Positions 11,731 through 22,551 of a DNA stretch of 64,000 nucleotides are shown in pieces. The stretch is from assembly GCA_004794655.1 (NCBI GenBank), contig SMMW01000024.1, forward strand, positions 1,751,501-1,815,500, written 5' to 3'. The stretch is from Marisa cornuarietis (Eukaryota; Mollusca; Gastropoda; Architaenioglossa; Ampullariidae). Every line of letters starts with the position of its first letter. Within the stretch, counting starts at the first letter, position 1. Under the pieces are notes generated by a model. The model was not told the DNA's origin. It searched no databases and saw only the letters and a list, made by a program, of their open reading frames with translations. A program made the position numbers and the translations under genes.

Positions 11731-12085
11731 TGTAACGGAGCTAAGTTGGTGCGCTTGCGAGTGTGTATGGTATTTGTAAAAGAGAGGTAACAGCACTGTA
11801 ACATCAGAAGTACGCTCTAGCACGGATAGTATTGGGACCCCCCTAGACGAGTCCATTTGATTGTGTTTTGTTTGAAATGGTTTTTTGTAATTAATAAATC
11901 TTTTCTTTATTGTTACATTGAAATCACACGTCGTTGAGTATTGTGTTCGGGGAAAAGCAGGGGTGGGGGCTTGTGAGCCAAGGTGTGTAATTGAAGGAGC
12001 GACGTGTGATTATCGTGTTTTCCCTTGCAGTTAATGTTGACGTGGGCGGCTAGTGTCGAGTAACTAGTGCCCACGTGCCCATTCC
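11731..12085 (+). mobile_element. LTR-like module with polyA signal and inverted repeats
   Basis: TGTAACGG at about 11731 could be a 5'-TG LTR start. AATAAA occurs at 11893-11898. A perfect 12-bp inverted pair follows: AATCACACGTCG at 11922-11933 and its complement at 12000-12011. A second, shorter palindrome lies at 12041-12075. The order (polyA signal, then structured region) is what R-U5 and the primer-binding area of an LTR element would give. No second LTR, gag or pol was found, so this is weak. Confidence 0.25.
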
Positions 12086-12917
12086 CGGGGCCAGTATTCA
12101 CGTTCTGGTTGAGAGGCCAGGGATACCGTCCCACAGATATTCACTGACTTATACACATAAACACATACACCCCCCCCACACACACACATGTAATTAGGGA
12201 GCTTCACTTGAGCCCAAAAGCACACATGCAACAACGCACACAGTTCTACGCAGTTCAAGCGAGGACAAACAACAGCAACAAAATTGATACCACACTTTCT
12301 TTACAAACAGTTGCAATATATTTTAATTCATAACAGCTGTTCTCTAAGCAGAAATTTTTCGTCATTAGCCAAAAAAGCCCACCCCCTATTGGAGATAAAT
12401 TTAAAGTCTGATGTATTACAACACGATAAGATTTGCTGATTGTAATAATGATACGAGCTATAACAGCTTCCACGGCAGCTCAAATACTGCTGCCACTTCT
12501 GTTTAAAATATCACTATCACTATTATTTATATGGGTTTTACTCTAATATTTTAATGGCATTCTGGGGGAGAAAGTCTTGAAACTGAACCTTAAGTGTTCG
12601 TAGAGCTCAGACGAAGGCTCACTCCTTATGAGTTTTGAAGTGGATATATATATATACTGGCAGATAAAACTTTACCTCGGAGTTGCAAGCAGAAAACAAA
12701 GGCGAGCATCATTGTGGTCCCATACATAACAGAAGGTACAGTTAGAAGAGTTTGTAAATAATGTGACGTTCCTAGTAATTTAAACCACTCGGCTTGTATT
12801 GCATTCTACTTTGTTAGGGTTCAAAACCCTCTGGCACAGAGAAAGACCTTGGGTAGGCTCGATGTTTTGTACTGTTGTCAACATATTTTACTTCACAAGG
12901 AAGATGTTCTGAAAACG

Positions 12918-12918
<1 letters not shown>

Positions 12919-12976
<58 letters not shown>

Positions 12977-13010
12977 TGAGAGAGAGAGAGTGAGAGAGTG
13001 AGAGAGAAGA
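12919..13010. repeat. (TG)n-(AG)n compound microsatellite
   Basis: About 28 TG units run into an AG-rich tract. The long His/Ser-rich antisense frames here come from this repeat. Confidence 0.95.
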
Positions 13011-13379
13011 AATAGGACAAGAAAAAAATGAGGTAGACATTTTGCGACCTTTTGTTGAGGAGAAATTTATAATGACAAAGGCGTCCATCGTCTTTTAAGT
13101 TACTCATTTTTATTTTATGGATAAGATCAGGCATTTATGATAATTATAGATAAATCATTCATGACAGAACGAAACAAGAGAGTGACGTTGATGCATCATT
13201 AAATACACAGCTGCATGAAAAGAACAGAATAAAATCCACTTGTGAATCACCATACGTGTACCAGTTTCCTCTACTGAAAGCAGAGAAAACCGTTACACGC
13301 GAAAGTTTGCTGAACAAATTGATTAAAACCCGTTGCACTGGTTTTGGGATTTGAGATGTAGCCTTTAAATAACAGGTAG

Positions 13380-13660
13380 AGCGATGACGGTAATGATGAC
13401 CACGAAAAGACGACGATGACGATGGCGATGGCGACGACAAAGAGGATGATGATGAATGATGATAATGAAGAACTGTGATTGATGAAGAACTACTGATGAT
13501 GATGGATGACGAAGATGATGATTGAGGATTGGTAAGTTATGAATGTCAAGATCTGATGAATACTGCTTGGGGATGAACAATGACGATTGACAAATGAGAA
13601 TGACGACGATGATGCTTAACGGTTGATAAAGGACAATGATGAGGATAATGATGATTGATG
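13380..13660. repeat. Degenerate GAT/GAC-rich low-complexity tract
   Basis: About 280 bases dominated by GATGAT, GACGAT and GATGGC triplets with many interruptions, reading like an old decayed trinucleotide repeat. Overlapping antisense frames give only His/Ser/Ile-rich chance peptides. Confidence 0.7.
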
Positions 13661-14654
13661 AGTATGCATTTATGGTAATTCATAACTAAAATATGGATAC
13701 TGTAGACAAATAGTTTGTCTTTATCACGTGATGCTTGAAGTGTAGTGGGGGGGAACACCAGTGTTTTCGCAAGCGACTAAACATTGCATAGTTATTGACA
13801 GAAAATATGACAGGAGAGTAGCTTCAAGCTTCTAATGATTACACAAGCTACGCTTTTAGAAAGATGAACCACTTATTATGAGCCACGTGACATGATTATT
13901 TTTTTAAACTAGAAGTTCGCGTATCAGCTATCCTTGTCCAGGCATTTATCGTTTAAAACTATTCTGATTAAAAGCAGAGAATGATTTAATATCACGTCAG
14001 TCCCCTTAGAAACTGCTTTCTCTTCACCGTGTAATATGTTTAAAGCTCAAGCATTGCTCCTATCTTTGAAACGTTCTACATTCACATTTTAAATCATTGC
14101 TTCCACATAGGCAACATGTTATGTATAATAATCGGGGCTTCAAATAATTAAGAACAATTTTAAATAGAGGTATGCGCGTGTCAGGCAAACATTTCCGAGA
14201 AGCAAATAACTGACTATCTATCTAGCCCTGAGATTATGAAGCTGTCTTTCATTGAAAGGTTTTTAACCGAGCAGAAGTCACCGTATGAGAAGTCGTTCCT
14301 TGCCTAGCCAAGGTAACCTTTGTTAAGCCTCTATTTGCTTTTTATTTATTTATTTTTGTTTGGAAACTTTGAACTATTTATACACCATAAATAGCAGAGC
14401 AAACGAACTGGTATTACGCAGTAAGCAAAATTATGACAATTGTGTGGGAGACAGACTGTTGAGTGTGGCACGAAAGGAATATTATATTCAGAGAACGAAT
14501 GCCAATAAACTTGTACGTGTCACCGGACCTGGCTGATATTTTAGAGATTCATTAGTCTTTGTTACTGAGTGTGACCATTTGAAACTGTTGATAGTATTTC
14601 ATAGTACTGGTTTTAAAGGAAAGAAAAGAACACAAAAATGATAAAAGATAAATA

Positions 14655-14712
14655 CTGCAAAGAAGAATGAAGAAGAAGAAGATAAATGAAGAAGAAGAAG
14701 AAGAAGAAGAAT
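14655..14712. repeat. (GAA)n-rich tract
   Basis: Interrupted GAA repeat, just upstream of an L2/CR1-like LINE tail. Confidence 0.8.
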
Positions 14713-14869
14713 GAAAGTTCTGTGACTGTGTTTAAGCCTGTGTGACTTGGCCCAGTGCGATGTGTCCTGAAACAGCGGGTAAGATGAGTAGGAGGCATGA
14801 ACAGAATACGAAGGACGGAAGAGAAACAAAGGTGCAGACAAGTAAGAAAAGACAAACATAGAAGGCACA

Positions 14870-14936
14870 AAAGCGCTAAGAGCTCCTTAGCAGTGTGGGT
14901 ATGCGCTTTACAAATTAGCGGTTATTATTATTATTA
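14870..14936 (+). mobile_element. LINE 3' tail fragment (L2/CR1-like)
   Basis: AGCGCTAAGAGC, a short spacer, ATGCGCTTTACAAATTAGC and a (TTA)n tail match, block for block, the 3' end of the LINE that closes near 54.8 kb. No coding part was recognised upstream. Confidence 0.55.
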
Positions 14937-15822
14937 AAAGGGATGAGGGAAAAAATAAGTATTCTTATCGGAATTAGTATCATTACAAGATACTAATTCC
15001 CAGAATCCAACCTCTCTGGTCGGGAAAAGACTTACCTTCTAGCATCAAAGCTCCCTGTACATACTAACAGTAAAACTCAAGGGGCCATGTTAAACTTTTG
15101 TCAAGCCTAACTAGCAAGTACTTCTAGCTCTCCCAAGTGCTGTTGACGACATAAATGCGTGTAGATTGTTATCTGGTGTCACGAATTCAACTTTTTGTCA
15201 GACGATTTTTGAAGACGAGCCACTCGAAAGATCATCTTCAGCCCAACACCAGCAATGAGTGCCGGATATTAAGGAAAAAGCGCAACCAACAAAGAGAAGG
15301 GCAGTGTAACGTTTTAATAATAAGGAAATGTCCCATGATACTCCTGAAATATATTTTGTTATACTTACGCCTAAGTCTACGTGTCTTTCACATTACCCTA
15401 AACTTTCTCGCTAATGTCAGAGAAAGGAAGGAATTTGCGAAGATTTAAAGAATTTTTAAATAAACAAAACCGATTCATTTAAGAAAAAGTTTCCATTGGG
15501 TAGGTTTCCAGATACAGAAAATATGAACACATGGGACAACAGGAGCCGTATTCATGAAGCGAGGATAAGACTTTGTCCGGGGAAAATAAAGGGGAATAAT
15601 CTTGTCTCCGTAGTTCTATAGCGTAGTACAGACTCCGAGGATAATACTTCTCTCCTAGGACTATAGTCATACAGCAGTGGAAAAGATTCCATACTGTAAA
15701 GTAAGATACAGCAATATCTGTATGGATCGGGGTCTGGATAGTGACTCAAAACTACTGTGACACGAATGTTGTCGTTGATGCCTTTTTAAATCCTTGGGCA
15801 GTGTCTTATCCTCGTCGAAAGC

Positions 15823-16953
15823 TTAGATTTGCATGCTACTTTGCTTTCTGTGACAGATAAATATTGAATGGACTGTTGTCCGAAATTTGGTTCCAACAAA
15901 ATAATAAACTAAGAAGTTCATGCTGCCGTTGACATGAGATGAAATCTCCACGAATGAAGTCAACGCAATGAAGGTGTTATTGTAGCGACCGCTGGGGCTG
16001 AGTTCTGGCTCAAAAATGGGGATAACTCTTAAGAAAATTGACGGAAGGGACAGAACCACGTTTTCCAGCGACAGGGTTATCATCGTTTTGGTTAATGAGA
16101 TCTCTCTGATGGCATCTGAAGTTGACGAATACTTACGGAAAGCAATCGTCTGATTTAGCCTGAAGACGGTGATGATAGTGGCGATGAAAGTAATGAGGGG
16201 GCCCCCTAAGGACACGATAATACCGTAGAAGGTTCCATCCAGGACATTGATGAAATCCTTGTATTTCAAATAAAAGTCACTCACAGTAAGCTGGCGTATC
16301 GTGCGCCCCATGCGAACATCAAAAGCACAGACAATGCTGTAGCGTGCAGTGACGATGAAGCGAGGGAGGCTGACGAATAAAGTTCCCACGATGACAGCGA
16401 CCGCCATTTTCTTGGTGTTGATCAATGTCTTGGACTGTAAAGGAAACAAGACACAGATGCATCTCTCACAAGCCACTAGAGCCGACAGAAAGACAGCGGC
16501 GTACCCGAATCCGAACAAACCGGTTAAGTTGTTACTCACGAGGAATTCGTAGACTGGACCTTCTAAGGTTGAGTCAAAGGGCATGTCTAGACTGTCTACA
16601 TTTAGTACGAATAAATAGGTCACGTTGATAAGGTTGACGCACTCAAGTGAGAAAAGACACAGATTGATTCTACTGGAGAGGCCATGTTTGTAGAAGACTA
16701 CCAGGCTAAGGCAAATACTGGTAGCCCCAAACACGAAGATAACTGGAATGAAAATCACGCCTTTCAACTGTTGAATAAACTCCAGCGCCTGCCGGCTGAT
16801 GATGTCACGCACATACTCTAGTGACATCACCAGAACGCATCCCGATTGACTGCTGTTGTTCTGGCTCCACGGTGTTACAGTAGAAGCATTTTCTGTTGAC
16901 GATATTAAAGTTTTGTTTGTAGTTTGTCTGTAAACGTATAAAAATGCATCCAT
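15823..16953 (-). CDS. Class A GPCR, molluscan chemosensory-receptor type (copy 1)
   Basis: Single-exon frame of 376 residues, probably a plasma-membrane chemosensory receptor; the ligand is unknown. Seven hydrophobic segments lie at about residues 66-88, 98-118, 145-168, 183-203, 240-264, 287-313 and 326-352. Family marks are ACERC at 161-165 in place of DRY at the end of TM3, LFPLQSKT after it, and NFLVY at 346-350 in place of NPxxY in TM7. The extracellular N-terminus has NKT and NSS glycosylation sites. Met1 is chosen because the paralogue at 24.5 kb also begins Met-Asp at the same place. The paralogues are nearly identical from residue 44 to about 366 and differ at both tails. The absence of introns fits the expanded receptor families of gastropods. 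The class is sure; the chemosensory role is inferred from family. Confidence 0.88.
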   Translation of the reverse strand: MDAFLYVYRQTTNKTLISSTENASTVTPWSQNNSSQSGCVLVMSLEYVRDIISRQALEFIQQLKGVIFIPVIFVFGATSICLSLVVFYKHGLSSRINLCLFSLECVNLINVTYLFVLNVDSLDMPFDSTLEGPVYEFLVSNNLTGLFGFGYAAVFLSALVACERCICVLFPLQSKTLINTKKMAVAVIVGTLFVSLPRFIVTARYSIVCAFDVRMGRTIRQLTVSDFYLKYKDFINVLDGTFYGIIVSLGGPLITFIATIITVFRLNQTIAFRKYSSTSDAIREISLTKTMITLSLENVVLSLPSIFLRVIPIFEPELSPSGRYNNTFIALTSFVEISSHVNGSMNFLVYYFVGTKFRTTVHSIFICHRKQSSMQI

Positions 16954-17792
16954 CTAAAAAACTATTTTCAGAGCTTATATTTCTACGTGGAAAACAGTTA
17001 TATATTTACGTTTGTGTGAAATACTTTCAGGACAGATTTTAATATGTGTGTGCTTGCACGTCCTGAAAACGTTAAAGTATTGACAAAAAATTTTTAAAAT
17101 GATGAAATTCCAAGTTCTTTAGCTCAAGAGTTCATCTTGACACCAGTGAATCCTATGATTTTCTTGATAGAAAAAGGCATAAAAGCGGCAGAGCTCCAAG
17201 AGCACAGCAGAGTTGGCTTGTGTACGCTGAGATAAGTTTTCTTTCGTATGTTTCAGTACATTGCCATGAGAGTAGAAATAAAAAGCAGCAGACAACCCTA
17301 GTTTTAATGCTACAATGACTTTGTCGGTAGTCAACTAACCTTAAAAACTATCAACAGTCAATGAAATAATTTACTGTGGAATAAAAAATCCTCCAACAAA
17401 ACTGAACGAAACACAAGAAATAAAATGCATGAGTTTTGAAATTTTCGATCTAAGCAAGAAAAAGAAAGTTCATAGTAAATAACTACTGTGTCAGAGAATT
17501 CGGAAACTGAATACTGTTTTTTTCAGCTGAAAAAGATTTTAGAAAAGAACTAATTATTTCAATTCTGTTTTCCAAGATGACTAGGACATCTATATTATAA
17601 ACCCAGTAGGGAGCGACTACATTTCGTTATCAAGCCTATTAATCTAATAGGGTATTAGTCACGTAGATGTGTCTACAGTTTTCCACTAATGATTCAGTTT
17701 TTTCCTTTTGTCTGAACAAGTATTTGATTTTAGCATTAAAAAGACTTTTACAAAATAAAAGAGATTAGTATACATAAAAATAATATTTGCTC

Positions 17793-17797
17793 GCACA

Positions 17798-17865
<68 letters not shown>
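17793..17865. repeat. (CA)n microsatellite
   Basis: About 35 CA units with one TA interruption near the start. Confidence 0.95.
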
Positions 17866-17867
<2 letters not shown>

Positions 17868-18709
17868 AATGTTCAATGTTTCTCTCCTGTACTTCTTGAT
17901 GAACTAGAGAAAATGATGTAAAAATAACGTTTCTTAAAACAAAATTTTAAATAAATTATATAAAAATACTTTTCCCCTACATTAATGATTTTGTCTTCAG
18001 TTCAGTATTACTCTGACGAGTTTTCTTTTTAAACTGAAAGTCTCCGAATATTCTCAATAAAAGTTACTAATGTGTAGGATAATGTGTCTTAATCTGTTCA
18101 CAGTTTAGGGCTTTGCGCGTCAAAGATGTAAAAGACAATAGTCTTGACATTTATTTTCGAACTCAACAGCTATGAAGCAGGTGAAATAACAAACATTTCT
18201 GACGAACTGAAGAAAATTACAGAAAGATCATTATGGTGTAGTTGGTGAATGCTGAAATCTTCTTTAAATTAAAATTTAAGCATTTCTTACAGAAAATAAT
18301 CAAAATGGCAGGATGGTAATAAATGTATAGATACTGACGTTGTCGATCTTCCGTTCAAACTTTTGATGTGCGAAATGATTGTTTACTAACAATCGAGTCT
18401 AAAACATAGCTCTGAGGCGGATCAAGAAGGACGCCATGTGACATCATTCAACCAATTGGAGGGCTCACTTTCAGCTTATGTTCGTCAAACACTGACATCA
18501 TGGACGTGGGACTGTGTCATTTAATTAAATACTCGAATAGGATTAGAGTGTGAGACGTGGAATTCGCTGGCGCGACAGAAAATGCCTTTCTCGTCAAATT
18601 GTGCCGTCAACGTCATGTGTAAGGGTCGGCTTGTGTTCATTTTGCGAAAGTACGAAAAATGGAGGCCTCCGAGCACCGGCACGCCGCTGTGTCTAAAACA
18701 CGATTAGAG

Positions 18710-19140
18710 TTGGTTGGTTGGTTTATTTAGTAAGAAAGTGCTTCCACCTTGCGGAGTGGGAAGGAAATCGCAGTACCCGGAGAAAACCCCTGGCTCCCAG
18801 CCCTTCGAACAGGTGTCACATACAGCACGGACGTGTATAGGTGGATTGCTGTTTGTCTGCCGAGACCAACGCTGAGCCTCTTGCGAAGTTCTCCGCTGTT
18901 AGTCTCGGTGAGCCTTAACAATGAATGTGAATAAACTGGAAGCTATATCGTCCAAAGCCTCGTTCTAGTAGTTAAACTGAAACGTGACTAAGCCGGAAGC
19001 TATTTTGTAACCAGCCTCGTTCTATGACTTCACTGAAAAAATCGTCCAGTAATACAAGTCCGTGCATACAGTGTCCCGAGACAAGATCTGAACCCTGAGC
19101 CGCTCACTGCAGTGAACACGATTATAAGTAACAGGTTCAT
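18710..19140 (-). repeat. SINE-like interspersed repeat region
   Basis: The segment GTACCCGGAGAAAACCCCTG (about 18772-18791) resembles a conserved block seen in invertebrate interspersed repeats. Near 19.09-19.11 kb the minus strand contains GGGTTCAGATC, which is like a pol III B box. Together they suggest old SINE material, possibly two elements. The assignment is weak and the boundaries are unknown. Confidence 0.3.
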
Positions 19141-19815
19141 TTGAAATTTGAAAAATGAGCCGGAAACGATTCAGAAGGTCAGCATCTATCTTTAAATCCC
19201 AACTTGCCATTTACCTTTGAATTTCCTTTCACTAAGCAAATTAAACTTCATTTGTTTGAAACATTGTGCTAACACGATAAATTCAAAAAGAGAAATAACA
19301 TGGCATCACGATTGCTAAACTTTTCCAAATGGAACTGTATTCCTTTACTAATACTAGAGAACAACGATAACCGAGTACAGGGAAGATTGTAAGGGTCGAT
19401 GCCGAAGAGAGTTGTAGCTGATCAAATGCTGATCAGTTTGATGATGAAGGGATAAAAACATACAAGTAAACTATATTCCTTACTCTAAAGATAGTAATCT
19501 AGACAATACGATGATCATATACACAGTTATGCAGAAGTTTCTGAGAAGTATGAGAAGTTAACTGAATGAGAATCCGAGTGTAGAATGTCAATACAAAAAA
19601 TATGAATGTTTGGGTTGAAGGCCAGCAAGAATAACATGGAACCTGTTAATATGAAACTACCTGGGGATGTAATTAGTTTGAGAAGCAAATACAAGGCGAA
19701 CATTAATTTTCTTTTCTTAGTATAAAGGGAAAATAAAACTAAATTGCATCAGTGTAAAATTACCTATATATACACACGGAATAAGAATATATTAAAACAT
19801 AATAATGTATTCGGA

Positions 19816-19917
<102 letters not shown>

Positions 19918-20034
19918 TGAGATGCAGCAGCTGCGAATGTACGCAGTCAGAGCCTATCGTGAGCACCTGTAAGTAGTTCCCCTGCCTGAAAGTCTGTCCT
20001 GTCCTCGATATCAGCCAATCACGATTTCTTTTGC

Positions 20035-21540
20035 TTACCTCAACGACGACTGACGATCACAAATCCCTGGAGAAATATTCTTAGGTATACTGTCATGTAG
20101 AGCGCCAAACCATTTTGTGTCGCTTGACGGTGGCCAGCAGAGGTTTGCATACAGACTCTTTTGTCTTGTGTTCCTTGTAAATGATTTGAAGCAGTCTTCG
20201 GAAGCATTTAGTTTGGAATGCCCTGTTTTTTTTAGCAAGGTCCACGGTTGGCAGCCGTGTAGTAGGAGCGGAACTACTAGGGATTTGTAAAGGTTACACT
20301 TCTGTTGTCCTAGATTTAGCCTCGCTATCGTTGCCATCGCCACCGACGGTGTTATTCTTTGTCGAAGGTCCGTGGCGCAGATGTTGGCGTTAAAGATCGT
20401 CGCGCCCAGCTGCTTGTTCTTTCCCTCCTCAAGTTGAACATCGTTCAAACGGGTCTCCCCGTTTCCTTGTCCGGTAGTGTTCACCATTACCTTGTTCTTA
20501 TCCATCCCGTACGCGCTCGGGCTGTCGACGAGTTTGTGAGAGCCTGCAACTCACTACTGCTGCCTGCCATCAGATCGATGCCATCGGAAAGAGGTAGGTT
20601 GCTGAGTTACCCCTTTCCCCGTGCGATAGACACGAAGCTGTCGTACTCATGAGGTACTCATCTCGCATAATTTTCTCCAGATAGATGTTGAACAGCGCCG
20701 GGGACAGAAAAGAACCTTAGCGACCGTCTGCCGTTGTCGGTAAGCGTTTTACCACCAGAGTTATTACAGACTACTGAGCTTCCCAATAACTGGGGTACAA
20801 CGACTGGATGATTCTGACAATGTCTTCTTCAATGTTAAATTTCCGTATCACTTTCCACAGCCGTTCGTACCACACTTTACCCAAAGTCTTACTGAAATCA
20901 ATAATATTATATTAAAGATCTTTCTCGTGTTAAAAGTGTTTCTTGGTCAGGATGCGGGTGTTAAAGAGCTGTTCATCTATGCTCCTGCCGGCTCTGGAGT
21001 CGGGCTGCTCTTCCGCGAGGAGTTTTTCAGCCATCAGTGTGAGGCGGTTCTGAGTCATCTTCAACATAACTTTGCTGGGATGACTAATTACGCATATCGT
21101 CCAATAGCGCGGGCACTGCCCTTTTTGGGCAGAGGTTTGACCAGTGATTGCATTCATTGCTTGGTATCCCAAGGGCAGTAAGTACTTTCACTGTCTCTTC
21201 TTCTCGACATTTGAGAAGCTCCGTTAGGACGTTGTCGACCCCTGGAGACTACCCACTATTCAGACTGCAGATACCCCGTTCGACATCTGCCCGTAGGACC
21301 TGTAGACTTGTAGGGTCGTCTTCCATAAGCAATGTCATCTTGAAGAGTGTTCAGGTTTGTCGCCAGCAAGAAGTTATAGAGGTCAGAGCTGTACTCTGTC
21401 CATAGCCTTGTCATCAGCCTACGAGGTTATCAGCGATTTGTCGATGACAGATGACTTCTCCTGACCCTAATTTGCGAGATAGCGAAATGCCTTACTGTTG
21501 TTTCCTTAAGCCATCCTTTACTCTATCACAGGGCATCAGT
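20035..21540 (-). mobile_element. Decayed RTE-like non-LTR retrotransposon (RT half)
   Basis: On the minus strand, broken frames show a reverse transcriptase of the type often annotated as craniofacial-development-protein-2-like. In order: SPGVDNV near 21.25 kb, ARYWT/VISHPSKVMLKM near 21.1 kb, FRAGRS-like remains with NTRILTKKHF near 20.95 kb, LGATIF near 20.4 kb, and LYKSLVVPLLLHGCQPWTL near 20.26 kb. Stops and frameshifts make it non-functional. The same motifs occur in the copy at 47.4-48.9 kb on the plus strand. The endonuclease half is missing here. Confidence 0.8.
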
Positions 21541-21924
21541 CTTCAATCCAGATTTTCCTGGCTGCCTTCATCCCTTTTTAGATATAACGATTGTTTTACA
21601 ACTTTAGCATCAATACTGTAGACAAGAACATTGGATCGTGCATGTGAGCGCAGTTAGAAAGGAACTAACATGAGTGTATTGATTTGGGGTGTGCAGGAAA
21701 ACACAGATGAATTTGAATTTGAGGCCTTGGTTAGTATTAATCATGGAACCTAACTATTAGTGTTACATAATAATACCGTAGACAATTCAAATGTTTTTAG
21801 TTTGAATAGATAAAAATGAGTTATTTTTTTGATTCTTTCGTGTATAACGTGTTCATTGTTGCTGTTACTTGCTTACTGCTTTAATCCTCTTGAGAATGTT
21901 TTGTCGTGGCTGCTGTCGTCTATG

Positions 21925-22010
21925 GGATGGATGGCTTGTCACTAATTGATGCTTAGTGTGATCGACTGTGAAGCAGAAGATCGCTGGTTCAAAACCTGTT
22001 TCGGCACGTG
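21925..22010 (+). repeat. tRNA-derived SINE-like head
   Basis: CTGGTTCAAAACC (21984-21996) is a good pol III B box, and ATGGCTTGTCACTA about 50 bases earlier is a tolerable A box. The predicted tRNA arms do not pair well, so this is probably a SINE, not a tRNA gene. Confidence 0.4.
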
Positions 22011-22477
22011 TGTGCCAGACAAACTCTGATATAGTAGATAAGAAAGGCTATTGAAAGAGAGAATTGGGAAATAATGCAGCAGTACTACCAGTGATAACCC
22101 GCAAATTTTATCAATAACAGCCTTTGTGTATTGGCGCAGGCGCTTTACATTGCATTTGTTCTGTAATTATTTCTTATTGCCAGACCCTCTTCCACACTAC
22201 AGTAGTCTTTCGATCCGAGCTCTCAACGATCTATATTTAGCCCTCCCCCCATTACTTGTAGATCCATTGCACTGCTTCTGTCTTAACCTACAAACCAGGG
22301 TACTTAAAATATAAGGAACCAACGCAGTCTGTTAGAGAATGCTGTGAAATTGTATTCCTGTCGCTCAGTGAGTTTATATGTTTACGCGCGAGCTTAAATA
22401 ATTCTAATAATTTTTTGTGCTTGCCCATGCATATCTGAATCAGGAAGTATGTGAATGTTTTTCGGGGCATTGTGTCA

Positions 22478-22480
<3 letters not shown>

Positions 22481-22550
<70 letters not shown>
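22481..22550. repeat. (TG)35 microsatellite
   Basis: Long uninterrupted TG run that accounts for the poly-Thr/His antisense frame here. Confidence 0.95.

Positions 22551-22551
<1 letters not shown>

Larger units (their letters stand above)
8392..15822. other. Intergenic region between RLC and first receptor
   Basis: No protein-coding gene was recognised on either strand. The stretch holds microsatellites, two L2/CR1-like 3' tails, a gastropod-repeat-like module and an LTR-like module, each listed separately. A GC-richer block at about 10.68-11.06 kb and a CAG/CAA-rich patch near 11.39-11.43 kb have no assignable function. The remaining sequence is unremarkable AT-rich DNA. Confidence 0.5.

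Noticed and set aside
12795..12850. GGGTTCAAAACCC considered as a tRNA T-arm
   Set aside because: The rest of a tRNA cloverleaf and a usable A box are absent; could be a SINE scrap, too weak to list.
12814..13134. His/Thr-rich frames over (TG)n tracts here and at 8.6, 22.5, 30.5, 38.7 and 61.1 kb
   Set aside because: All are simple-sequence translations, open only because CA/TG repeats lack stop codons.
20359..20652. Plus-strand frame over the LINE remnant
   Set aside because: It is the shadow of the minus-strand reverse transcriptase.
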